NCBI GenBank assembly: GCA_011682595.1
Contig: JAACEH010000065.1
Location: forward strand, 1-7,849
Reading direction: 5' to 3'
Source of the DNA: Anaerolineaceae bacterium
GTDB taxonomy: Bacteria; Planctomycetota; Phycisphaerae; FEN-1346; JAACEH01
DNA length: 7,849 nucleotides
Position 1 is the first letter of the stretch. The number at the start of each line of letters is the position of its first letter. A program made the position numbers and the translations under genes. Under the pieces are notes generated by a model. That model worked only from the letters and a program-made list of their open reading frames with translations, was not told the DNA's origin and did no database searches. This document shows positions 1-5,908 of this stretch, in pieces.

Positions 1-695
1 TAGGTCATCCACTTGCTGCCCTTACTGGTCTCGATCCAGGCATAGACCGGTCGCTTGGGACCGGCCAGGGCTCTGAGTTCGGTGACCCCCTCAGCCACAT
101 CACACAGGTCCCCCGGCATGCCGGAGCCATAAATCGGATAGGTGTCGAAACCGACGACGTCACAGAACTTGACGTAGTTCGGATAAATCCGCCGCTTCAT
201 AGCCGCGTCGTACTTGTCCGTCTTCGACTTCATGAAGTAGGACGTAAAGGTCATCAGCAGAGGACGCGTTGGGTCGCCCTTCTTGATGGCGCGATAATCG
301 CTTTTCAGTTGCTCGAGAGTCTTCCTGGGTTTGCCGTCCTTGGGCAGGTCGGGCTCGTCGCCGTGGATATAGGCCAGCACGTTGGGATTGCCGACCACAC
401 TGCTGGAAAAACCGGGAATCAGGTAGCCACCCGCGACCCGCGCCGCCATAGCGGCCTGCTCGGGCTTGCTGGTTCCGCAGAAGGTGTTGAAGTTCAGGCT
501 GCGCAGTTTCGGATAAGTCCGCGGGGATTGCAGCCAGGACATGATCGGCAGGAACGGTTTGCCGTTGACGAAAAAGGCGCGATTCTCGCCGATCTCGACC
601 TTCTTGATCGGCTCCAGTTTCTCCTGTGCAATCGCGGGCATCGCGACGGCGATCAACAATGTCACTGCCACCAGTAGGATCAGTGCCGACTTCAT
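1..695 (-). CDS. Exported TIM-barrel glycoside-hydrolase-like protein (N-terminal part)
   Basis: The start is ATG at 695-693, with GGAGGA (707-702) six bases upstream. The frame stays open for 231 codons and runs off the left edge, so the C-terminus is missing. Residues 1-23 form a clear Sec signal peptide: a Lys at position 2, a long Leu/Val/Ala core, then an Ala-Ile-Ala site before Gln24. The mature part begins with a strand-like FFVNGKPFLPI stretch (41-51), typical of the first beta strand in secreted GH2/GH5/GH42-like barrels. IHGDEPD (110-116) and YAWIE (218-222) each end a predicted strand and place acidic residues (Glu114, Glu222) where a retaining hydrolase would carry its acid/base and nucleophile. 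FDTYPIY (183-189) is also typical of such barrels. The role is probably polysaccharide or glycoside breakdown outside the cytoplasm. The exact family and substrate are not recognised. It is divergent from the hom operon. Confidence 0.8.
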   Translation of the reverse strand, partial: MKSALILLVAVTLLIAVAMPAIAQEKLEPIKKVEIGENRAFFVNGKPFLPIMSWLQSPRTYPKLRSLNFNTFCGTSKPEQAAMAARVAGGYLIPGFSSSVVGNPNVLAYIHGDEPDLPKDGKPRKTLEQLKSDYRAIKKGDPTRPLLMTFTSYFMKSKTDKYDAAMKRRIYPNYVKFCDVVGFDTYPIYGSGMPGDLCDVAEGVTELRALAGPKRPVYAWIETSKGSKWMT

Positions 696-820
696 GCTCG
701 GTCCTCCAAAGGGATCCACGGTAACTGTGTCTTTGCGAACTTAAACCTTGTCGCCGCACGCCGGTAACGGAGAAACATCGCGGCCAGCCCGCCGGCCCGC
801 CGGCGACCAACTCTTTTTGC

Positions 821-849
821 TTGAAAAAGCGGCTGTTTCCGCCTACTCT
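821..849 (+). promoter_or_regulatory. Candidate sigma70-type promoter of the hom-lysC operon
   Basis: TTGAAA (821-826; 5 of 6 to the -35 consensus) is followed after 17 bases by TACTCT (844-849; a weak -10, 3 of 6). Transcription would start near 856, leaving a leader of about 46 nt before the hom ATG. An AT-rich short palindrome (813-829) overlaps the -35 region. If this promoter is used, an upstream TTG start for hom at 821 is impossible, because it would lie in the promoter itself. The weak -10 limits confidence. Confidence 0.4.
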
Positions 850-901
850 CTCGGTTTCCGGTCAGCGGCTGCAAAACGCACAAGATGAGGCGATCAGAGC
901 A

Positions 902-2209
902 ATGAGACAGGTGAACGTAGCTATAGTCGGTCTCGGGACCGTGGGGTCGGGCGTGGCCCGCATCCTGCTTCAGTCGGCCGACGAGTTGGCCGCCCGGGCG
1001 GGTCTGCGGCTGAACCTGAAGTACGTCTGCGACACCGACCTGGCCCGACCGCGCGACGTCGAGGTGCCGCCGGAACTGCTGACCGATTCGCTCGACCGGG
1101 TGCTCCAGGACCCGCAGGTGGAGGTAGTCTGCGAACTGGTCGGCGGCACCACCGTGGCCCGCGACATCGTGGAAAGAATTCTCCGGGCCGGCAAAGACGT
1201 GGTCACCGCCAACAAAGCCCTGCTGGCCGAGCGCGGCATGGGCCTGCTGAAACTGGCCCGCCGACAGAAGCGCTCCATTGCTTTCGAGGCGGCGGTGGCC
1301 GGCGGGATTCCGCTCGTCCTGGCCATCCGCGACGGCCTGGTGGCCAACCGCATCACAGCCGTCACCGGAATCGTCAACGGCACCTGCAACTACATTCTGA
1401 CCGGCATGACCGAGCAGGGATTGTCCTACCAGACGGCCCTGGCCGAAGCCCAGCAGAAGGGCTACGCCGAGGCCGACCCGACGCTCGACGTTTCCGGCGG
1501 CGACAGCGCCCACAAGCTGACCATTCTCAGTTGGCTGGCTTTCGGCGCGGCCAGCCGGTTCGAGGACGTCTACTGCGAGGGCATCGAGGGCATCGATCCG
1601 GCCGACATCAACTACGGTATGGAGCTGGGCTACCGGATCAAGCTGCTGGCCATCGGCCGCCGCGACGACTCCGGCGGCGTCAGTCTGCGCGTCCATCCGA
1701 CCTTGGTGCCCAAGAAGAATCCCCTGGCCCATGTCGGCGGGGCGTTTAACGCCATCATGATTCGCGGCGACGCCGTGGGCGACACGCTGCACTACGGGCT
1801 GGGGGCCGGACAGATGCCGACCGCCTCGGCCGTGGTGGCCGACCTGGTCGACACCGCCCTGGGCCGCACCGCCATCACCTTCAGCCAGCGGCAACTGTTC
1901 GACGAAACATGCGAGCATCCCGTTCGCGGCATCGAGCAGGTTACGACTCGCTACTACCTGCGTTTCGAGGTGCTCGACCGGCCGGGCGTTATGGCGGCCA
2001 TTACCGGGGCCCTGGGGCGTCACAACATCTCCATCGCCAGTTGTCTGCAGCACGAGCCGATCGACGCAACGCACGTGCCGCTCGTCATCATGACTCACCA
2101 GGCCCTGGAGGGAGACGTCCGCGGGGCCCTGGCGGAAATCTCGGCATTGGAAACCGTCCGCAACCAGCCGGTTCTGATTCGCGTGGTCGACCAGGAGAGG
2201 GCCCGATGA
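902..2209 (+). CDS. hom: Homoserine dehydrogenase with C-terminal ACT domain
   Basis: A 435-aa protein that reduces L-aspartate-4-semialdehyde to homoserine with NAD(P)H, the branch point to threonine and methionine. The N-terminal Rossmann fold shows GLGTVG at 10-15. VTANKA at 101-106 carries the conserved Lys105. The catalytic domain has NGTCNY (159-164) and the Asp201/Lys205 pair (DSAHK), which matches the spacing of the catalytic Asp and Lys known in yeast Hom. An ACT domain follows from about residue 350 (YYLRFEVLDRPGV) and is expected to bind an amino acid, probably threonine, for feedback control. The length is normal for the long Gram-positive-type enzyme. I chose ATG 902 because it sits five residues before the first Rossmann strand; a TTG at 821 would add 27 unconserved residues and overlap the candidate promoter. 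Its SD is weak (GAGG at 887-890). Its stop overlaps the next ATG (ATGA), so the two are probably translationally coupled. Confidence 0.96.
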   Translation: MRQVNVAIVGLGTVGSGVARILLQSADELAARAGLRLNLKYVCDTDLARPRDVEVPPELLTDSLDRVLQDPQVEVVCELVGGTTVARDIVERILRAGKDVVTANKALLAERGMGLLKLARRQKRSIAFEAAVAGGIPLVLAIRDGLVANRITAVTGIVNGTCNYILTGMTEQGLSYQTALAEAQQKGYAEADPTLDVSGGDSAHKLTILSWLAFGAASRFEDVYCEGIEGIDPADINYGMELGYRIKLLAIGRRDDSGGVSLRVHPTLVPKKNPLAHVGGAFNAIMIRGDAVGDTLHYGLGAGQMPTASAVVADLVDTALGRTAITFSQRQLFDETCEHPVRGIEQVTTRYYLRFEVLDRPGVMAAITGALGRHNISIASCLQHEPIDATHVPLVIMTHQALEGDVRGALAEISALETVRNQPVLIRVVDQERAR

Positions 2210-3396
2210 AATACGCCATCGTCATCCCCGACGGGGCCGGCGACCTGCCGCAGGACTCGCTGCGGGGCCGCACCCCCTTCGAGCTGGCCGACTGCCCGGC
2301 CTTCGACCGCGTGGCCGCCGAGGGCCGCTTCGGCACGACGCGCAATATCCCCGAGAACCTGCCGGCCGGCAGCGACGTGGCCATCCTCAGCCTGCTGGGC
2401 TACGACCCGGCCACCGTCTACACCGGCCGCGCGCCGCTGGAGGCCCTGGCCCGGGACATCCCCCTGGCCAGGGACGACCTGGTCTTCCGCTGCAACCTGG
2501 TAACCGTGGTCGAGGGCACGATGGTCGATAATTCGGCCGGGGGAATCTCGACCGAGGAAGGCGGGGCGCTCCTCAGCGATATCGCCGAAGCCTTGGGCGA
2601 CCAGCACTGGGAGTTTCACCCCGGCGTGGGCTACCGCCACCTGCTGGTCCATCGCGGGCACGGCCGGAGCGAGCTTCGGACCACGCCGCCGCACGACATC
2701 CTGGGCCGGCCGACCGCGGGGCATCTGCCGCAAGGCCGCGGCGCCGAAGAGGTCAACCGCCTGATGGAAGCCAGCCGCAAAGTCCTGGCCGACCACGAAA
2801 TCAATCGCGTCCGCCGGGACCTCGGCGAACAGCCGGCCACACAGATCTGGCTCTGGGGCGAGGGCCTGAGACCGAAACTCGAATCGTTCGAAAAACTGCA
2901 CGGCCTCTTTGGCGCCGCCATCACCGCCGTGGACCTGGTCCGTGGTATCGCCAAAGCCATCGGCTGGCGGACCATCGAGGTCGAGGGAGCCAACGGCTAC
3001 CTGGACACCAACTACCGGGGCAAGGGCCAGGCGGCCATTGCGACTCTGGACAAGGTGGACCTGGTCTGCGTGCACGTCGAGGCCCCGGACGAGTGCGGCC
3101 ACGAGGGCAACGCCTCGCACAAGATTCAGGCCATCCAGGAGATCGATCGCCACATTCTCGCCCCGCTGCTGAAGCACATGGAGACGGCTTTCGACCAGTG
3201 GCGGCTCATGGTGCTGCCCGACCACCTGACGCCGATCAACCTGCGAACCCACACCCGGGGTCCCGTTCCGGTGGGCATCATCGGCACGGGTATGGACCCG
3301 CTGCATGCGGGGCCCTTCACCGAGAAGCAGGCCCTGACAAGCGGCTTCCGAATCCCGGTCGGCCACGAGTTGATGGAGTATTTCCTGAGAAGCTAG
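2206..3396 (+). CDS. apgM: ApgM-family 2,3-bisphosphoglycerate-independent phosphomutase-like protein; proposed homoserine kinase
   Basis: A 396-aa protein of the archaeal-type cofactor-independent phosphoglycerate mutase family (alkaline phosphatase superfamily). The metal-site residues are visible: Asp9 in IPDGAGD, Ser56 in the AGSDVA loop (the phospho-Ser nucleophile position), HVEAPDECGH (290-299), PDH (338-340) and THTRG (348-352). The start is ATG 2206, which overlaps the hom stop by four bases; the GGAGAGG (2193-2199) inside hom is the SD. Members of this family next to hom and threonine-pathway genes have long been proposed as a non-orthologous homoserine kinase (TIGRFAM 'proposed homoserine kinase'). 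The position between hom and lysC fits that role, the step homoserine to O-phosphohomoserine. The classical alternative, interconverting 3- and 2-phosphoglycerate in glycolysis, cannot be excluded from sequence. No GHMP-type thrB is present in this window. Confidence 0.9.
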   Translation: MKYAIVIPDGAGDLPQDSLRGRTPFELADCPAFDRVAAEGRFGTTRNIPENLPAGSDVAILSLLGYDPATVYTGRAPLEALARDIPLARDDLVFRCNLVTVVEGTMVDNSAGGISTEEGGALLSDIAEALGDQHWEFHPGVGYRHLLVHRGHGRSELRTTPPHDILGRPTAGHLPQGRGAEEVNRLMEASRKVLADHEINRVRRDLGEQPATQIWLWGEGLRPKLESFEKLHGLFGAAITAVDLVRGIAKAIGWRTIEVEGANGYLDTNYRGKGQAAIATLDKVDLVCVHVEAPDECGHEGNASHKIQAIQEIDRHILAPLLKHMETAFDQWRLMVLPDHLTPINLRTHTRGPVPVGIIGTGMDPLHAGPFTEKQALTSGFRIPVGHELMEYFLRS

Positions 3397-3411
3397 AGAG
3401 GTCGCCGGTTC

Positions 3412-4653
3412 ATGGCAACGGTCATTCAGAAATTCGGTGGCACCAGCGTGGCCACGGCCGCCAAGATAAAGCGTGCCGCCGGCCGGGCCATCGCCGCCCG
3501 CGTGCGGGGCGACAACGTGGTGGTGGTCGTCTCGGCCCGCGGCAAGACGACCGACGAACTGGTGGCCATGACCAGGGAAATCACCGACCGTCCGCAGGCT
3601 CGGGAGATGGACCAGCTTCTGGCCACCGGCGAGCAGATATCCATCGCCCTGATGGCCATGGCCATCCACGCCGCCGGCCAGGGGGCCATCAGCTTCACCG
3701 GCGGCCAGGTCGGCCTGGTCACAGACAGCGTGCACACCAAGGCCCGCATCCAGGAAGTCAACGTCGAGCGGATGGACCGGGAATTTGCCGCCGGCAACAT
3801 CGTCATCGTAGCCGGGTTCCAGGGCATCGACGCCAACCACAATGTCACCACACTCGGCCGCGGCGGCAGCGACACCACGGCCCTGGCCCTGGCCGCGGCC
3901 CTGAAGCTGGCCGGCGAACCCGACGTGATCTGCGAGATTTACACCGATGTCGACGGCGTCTACACGGCCGACCCGCGAAAAGTTCCCCGAGCCCGCAAGC
4001 TCGACACCATCAGCTACGAGGAGATGCTCGAGCTGGCCTCTCTCGGGGCCGGCGTCATGCACAGCCGGGCTATCGAGTTCGGAAAGAAATATGACATTCC
4101 CATTCACGTGCGCTCCAGCCTCAACGACTCCGAGGGCACGATGATTACCAAGGAGGCCCCAGGCATGGAAGGGATCGTTGTACGAGGCGCCGCACTGACC
4201 AGGGACCTGGCCAAGGTGACCATCCGGGCGGTGCCCGACACCCCCGGCGTGGCGGCCCGGATTTTCCACCAGATCGCGGCCTCCAACGTCGTTGTGGACG
4301 ACATCATCCAGAACATCTCCAGCGACGGCCAGACCGACATGTCGTTCACCGTCGCCCTGAGCGACGCCGACCAGGTGGCCGAGGTGGCCGACCACCTGGT
4401 AAAGGAAATCGGCGCCCAGGCCGTGGAGTTCGACAAACAGGTTTCCAAGGTTTCGATTGTCGGCGTCGGGATGCGCAGCCACACCGGGGTGGCCGAGAAA
4501 ATGTTCAAGGCCCTGGCCGAGGCCGAGGTCAACATCCAGATGATTACGACGTCGGAAATCAAGATCTCGTGCATCATCGGTCGCCAGGCCGCCGAAGAAG
4601 CCCTCCGCGCGGTCCACGACGCTTTCGATATTAACGACCAGGCCGCCGACTGA
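3412..4653 (+). CDS. lysC: Aspartate kinase (alpha subunit), with two ACT domains
   Basis: A 413-aa enzyme that phosphorylates L-aspartate, the first step to lysine, threonine, methionine and diaminopimelate. The kinase domain carries KFGGTS (7-12), TGEQIS, GRGGSDTTAL (149-158) and YTDVDGVYTADPR (177-189), all family signatures for ATP and aspartate binding. Two ACT domains follow at about 269-340 (VTIRAVPDTPGV) and 347-413 (VSIVGVG). QNISSDGQTD (300-309) is the effector loop whose Ser/Thr residues matter for lysine/threonine inhibition in Corynebacterium; here it looks intact, so normal feedback control is likely. The start is ATG 3412 with GAGAGG (3396-3401) upstream and only 15 bases after the apgM stop, so it is cotranscribed. 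An in-frame internal start (codon 252) for a beta subunit is listed separately. I see no intrinsic terminator after the stop. Confidence 0.97.
   Translation: MATVIQKFGGTSVATAAKIKRAAGRAIAARVRGDNVVVVVSARGKTTDELVAMTREITDRPQAREMDQLLATGEQISIALMAMAIHAAGQGAISFTGGQVGLVTDSVHTKARIQEVNVERMDREFAAGNIVIVAGFQGIDANHNVTTLGRGGSDTTALALAAALKLAGEPDVICEIYTDVDGVYTADPRKVPRARKLDTISYEEMLELASLGAGVMHSRAIEFGKKYDIPIHVRSSLNDSEGTMITKEAPGMEGIVVRGAALTRDLAKVTIRAVPDTPGVAARIFHQIAASNVVVDDIIQNISSDGQTDMSFTVALSDADQVAEVADHLVKEIGAQAVEFDKQVSKVSIVGVGMRSHTGVAEKMFKALAEAEVNIQMITTSEIKISCIIGRQAAEEALRAVHDAFDINDQAAD
4150..4156 (+). promoter_or_regulatory. Internal Shine-Dalgarno inside lysC
   Basis: AAGGAGG, a seven-base perfect match to the anti-SD of 16S rRNA, lies inside the lysC coding sequence. 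It is eight bases before the in-frame ATG at 4165. It is the strongest SD of the plus-strand genes in this window, better than those of hom, apgM or lysC itself. This decides the internal start of the beta subunit. Confidence 0.75.
4165..4653 (+). CDS. lysC: Aspartate kinase beta (regulatory) subunit from an internal start
   Basis: A 162-aa in-frame product of lysC beginning at Met252 (MEGIVVRG). It consists only of the two ACT domains. Bacillus, Corynebacterium and Thermus aspartokinases of this architecture are known to be alpha2beta2, with beta made from an internal start at about the same codon and about 160-170 aa long. Length, position and the perfect AAGGAGG with an eight-base spacer all match that arrangement. 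The beta chain would pair its ACT domains with those of the alpha chain to form the lysine/threonine sensing sites. Expression is inferred, not shown. Confidence 0.7.
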   Translation: MEGIVVRGAALTRDLAKVTIRAVPDTPGVAARIFHQIAASNVVVDDIIQNISSDGQTDMSFTVALSDADQVAEVADHLVKEIGAQAVEFDKQVSKVSIVGVGMRSHTGVAEKMFKALAEAEVNIQMITTSEIKISCIIGRQAAEEALRAVHDAFDINDQAAD

Positions 4654-4705
4654 ACCGCCGCCGCGGGCTCATGGCCGATGGCCCGCCATTAAAGATAAGA
4701 CACGA

Positions 4706-5227
4706 GTGGGCGAAACGCCAAGACAAGTTCGCCTGGGCATCAGCGCATGTGTGATGGGCCGGGCAGTCCGCTATGACGGCGGCCACAGGCGCGACCCCCT
4801 GCTCATGGAAACACTCGGCGAGTACGTCGACTGGGTGCCGGTCTGCCCGGAGGTCGAGTGCGGGCTTGGTGTGCCGCGAGAGGCCATGAGCCTGGTCGGC
4901 TGCCCCGCGTCGCCCCGCCTGGTGACGATTGAGACCGGAATCGATCACACCGAGCGCCTGCTGAGGTGGGCCCGGCGCCGCGTCGTCGAACTGGAGGCCG
5001 AGCACTTGTGCGGCTTCGTATTCAAGAGCCGCTCGCCGAGCTGCGCTCTGGCCGGGGTGAATGTCTGCGACGAGAACGGCAACAGCCGCGAGGCGGGCGT
5101 CGGACTGTTCGCCCGGATCTTCAGGGAGCACTTTCCCCAACTGCCGGTCCAGGACGAGCGAGGGCTCCGCGACCCTGCCCTGAGAGAGGATTTCCTCAGT
5201 CGCATTCTCAGCGGAACTGGAAACTGA
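4706..5227 (+). CDS. DUF523 / TudS-like [4Fe-4S] desulfurase family protein
   Basis: A 173-aa single-domain DUF523 protein. The signature ISACVMG...VRYDGGH (12-27) is complete, followed by VPVCPEVECGLGVPRE (44-59) and KSRSPSC (107-113). Cys15, Cys47 and Cys113 are the three conserved cysteines that in the characterised member TudS hold a [4Fe-4S] cluster used to remove sulfur from thiouracil. No DUF1722 domain, as in the tRNA-desulfurase RudS, is attached. The function here may be thiouracil/thiouridine desulfuration, but this is inferred from family alone. The start is taken as GTG 4706, nine codons before the first conserved strand; upstream ATGs at 4671 and 4678 are out of frame, and the SD is weak. 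The gene lies 52 bases after lysC on the same strand with no visible terminator between, so read-through from the amino-acid operon is possible although no functional link is evident. Confidence 0.85.
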   Translation: MGETPRQVRLGISACVMGRAVRYDGGHRRDPLLMETLGEYVDWVPVCPEVECGLGVPREAMSLVGCPASPRLVTIETGIDHTERLLRWARRRVVELEAEHLCGFVFKSRSPSCALAGVNVCDENGNSREAGVGLFARIFREHFPQLPVQDERGLRDPALREDFLSRILSGTGN

Positions 5228-5375
5228 GCCCCACCTTGAGCAGCAATATCACCGCCGCGACGGCCAGCACCTGCAGTCACTGGCGGTGCCGCTCAACCCA
5301 GGGCGACCCAGCCGCCGTTGTCGTATTGCCTTCAGCCAAGAAACGGCCCCTCCCGTCTGCAACAGGCTCCTGCCA
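5208..5375 (-). pseudogene. Possible remnant ending in a membrane segment (weak)
   Basis: One minus-strand frame reads 32 codons (5375-5280) ending in WVERHRQ, then TGA (5279-5277), then 22 codons that form a perfect hydrophobic segment (LAVAAVILLLKVG) and stop at 5210-5208. The last 22 codons have about 90% G/C at third positions, as in the real genes here. The TGA differs by one base from CGA, so this could be the 3' end of a broken membrane-protein gene. It overlaps the end of the DUF523-family gene tail to tail. No convincing start or SD exists, and chance in GC-rich DNA is a serious alternative. Confidence 0.2.
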
Positions 5376-5431
5376 TCAACGTCCTCCGACAGGTTATGCC
5401 AGCAATCGCCGCTGTGGGCAAGACTGATCGG

Positions 5432-5495
5432 CCGGCGACCGCGGTTTGTCCCGCTCCCGATCGCGGTCCCGCGTCGGGCGCCGCTTGGTCGCCGG
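5432..5495. other. Palindromic three-way-junction candidate
   Basis: An outer perfect 9-bp inverted repeat CCGGCGACC (5432-5440) / GGTCGCCGG (5487-5495) encloses two smaller arms. The first is GCGG/CCGC (5441-5444/5451-5454, six-base loop). The second is CCCGA/TCGGG (5456-5460/5474-5478) stacked on CGCG/CGCG (5462-5465/5470-5473) with one bulged T and a GTCC loop. An alternative pairing GACCGCG/CGCGGTC (5437-5443/5462-5468) competes. It could be a small structured RNA, a processing element or a degenerate repeat; strand is undetermined. Confidence 0.35.
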
Positions 5496-5545
5496 AAGGG
5501 TGTTCCGAAGGGAAACCACGGCAAGGCGATCCACAGGAAGTGCAT

Positions 5546-5583
5546 GAGAAAAGGGCACTTCAGGCGGATGCCCGAAGTGCCCT
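5546..5583 (-). terminator. Intrinsic terminator of tRNA-Ser
   Basis: Read on the minus strand, AGGGCACTTC (5583-5574) pairs perfectly with GAAGTGCCCT (5561-5552) around a 12-base loop. The stem is followed by TTTTCTC (5552-5546), the first T being the last base of the stem. A 10-bp GC-rich stem with a T tract ten bases after the tRNA CCA end is a textbook rho-independent terminator. Confidence 0.85.
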
Positions 5584-5592
5584 GGAATCCTC

Positions 5593-5682
<90 letters not shown>

Positions 5683-5717
5683 GATATCACCTGACGGGAC
5701 ACACGCCGAGCGGCACC

Positions 5718-5746
5718 AATGTACAGTCTGACGCCATTACCGTCAA
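5718..5746 (-). promoter_or_regulatory. Promoter of tRNA-Ser
   Basis: On the minus strand, TTGACG (5746-5741; 5 of 6) and TACATT (5723-5718; 4 of 6) are separated by exactly 17 bases. The tRNA 5' end lies 35 bases past the -10 box, leaving a short 5' leader of about 28-30 nt to be removed by RNase P. Confidence 0.7.
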
Positions 5747-5758
5747 GGACATCTGCAA

Positions 5759-5893
5759 TCACCCCTTGACCGGCCCTGAGGCCGCAACCGACGGCCCCTG
5801 CTCCGCCGTGGCACTGGCCGGCGCTGAACAGAACAAAAGAGCGAGCCCGGCCACAAACACTCCGCCACGGGCGCAGGCCGAGAAAGCGGGCAA
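5759..5893 (-). CDS. Possible small or truncated exported peptide (weak)
   Basis: After the stop of the URO-D-like gene, the same frame continues open. From a TTG (5893-5891) it would give 44 aa with a signal-peptide-like profile: an Arg, a core VFVAGLALLF, then SAPASA and a short polar tail before TGA (5761-5759). A partial SD (AGGA, 5899-5896) lies too close to the TTG. It may be a short secreted peptide, the N-terminal stub of a gene lost when the region changed, or chance. I do not recognise any family. Confidence 0.2.
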   Translation of the reverse strand: MPAFSACARGGVFVAGLALLFCSAPASATAEQGPSVAASGPVKG

Positions 5894-5908
5894 GTTCCTG
5901 TAACGAAC

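Larger units (their letters stand above)
5228..5592. other. Intergenic region with structured DNA and tRNA terminator
   Basis: 365 bases between the DUF523-family gene and the tRNA-Ser gene. It contains the possible membrane-segment remnant at its left end, a three-arm palindromic structure at 5432-5495 and the tRNA terminator at 5546-5583. Reading frames on the plus strand here (starting near 5286 and 5318) run through the tRNA and have no family-like content, so I do not count them as genes. No terminator for the plus-strand operon is evident. Confidence 0.6.

Noticed and set aside
160..810. 216-codon minus-strand frame over the exported hydrolase
   Set aside because: The neighbouring frame has a signal peptide, a good SD and hydrolase-like motifs; this one is Arg/Gln-rich and runs through the promoter region.
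821..901. TTG at 821 as the start of hom
   Set aside because: The extra 27 residues have no family counterpart, and TTGAAA at this position fits a -35 box; ATG 902 gives the normal N-terminus.
692..2098. 468-codon minus-strand frame opposite hom
   Set aside because: Antisense shadow of hom; low-complexity Gly/Gln/Asp/His composition and no recognisable motif.
1909..2205. Upstream start of the apgM frame inside hom
   Set aside because: The extension is an Arg/Ala/Gly-rich out-of-frame reading of the hom ACT domain; ATG 2206 begins exactly at the conserved first strand and overlaps the hom stop by ATGA.
3093..4094. 333-codon plus-strand frame across the apgM/lysC junction
   Set aside because: Out-of-frame Arg/His/Pro/Gly-rich translation of the two real genes.
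2095..4617. 840-codon open frame on the minus strand, antisense to hom end, apgM and lysC
   Set aside because: It is a shadow produced by the strong third-position GC bias of the plus-strand genes; its composition is rich in His, Gly, Asp and Val without any fold-like pattern, while the opposite strand has complete well-known enzymes.
4654..4705. Terminator between lysC and the DUF523-family gene
   Set aside because: GGCC repeats (GGCCGATGGCC) allow only a 4-bp stem with no T tract, so no convincing intrinsic terminator.
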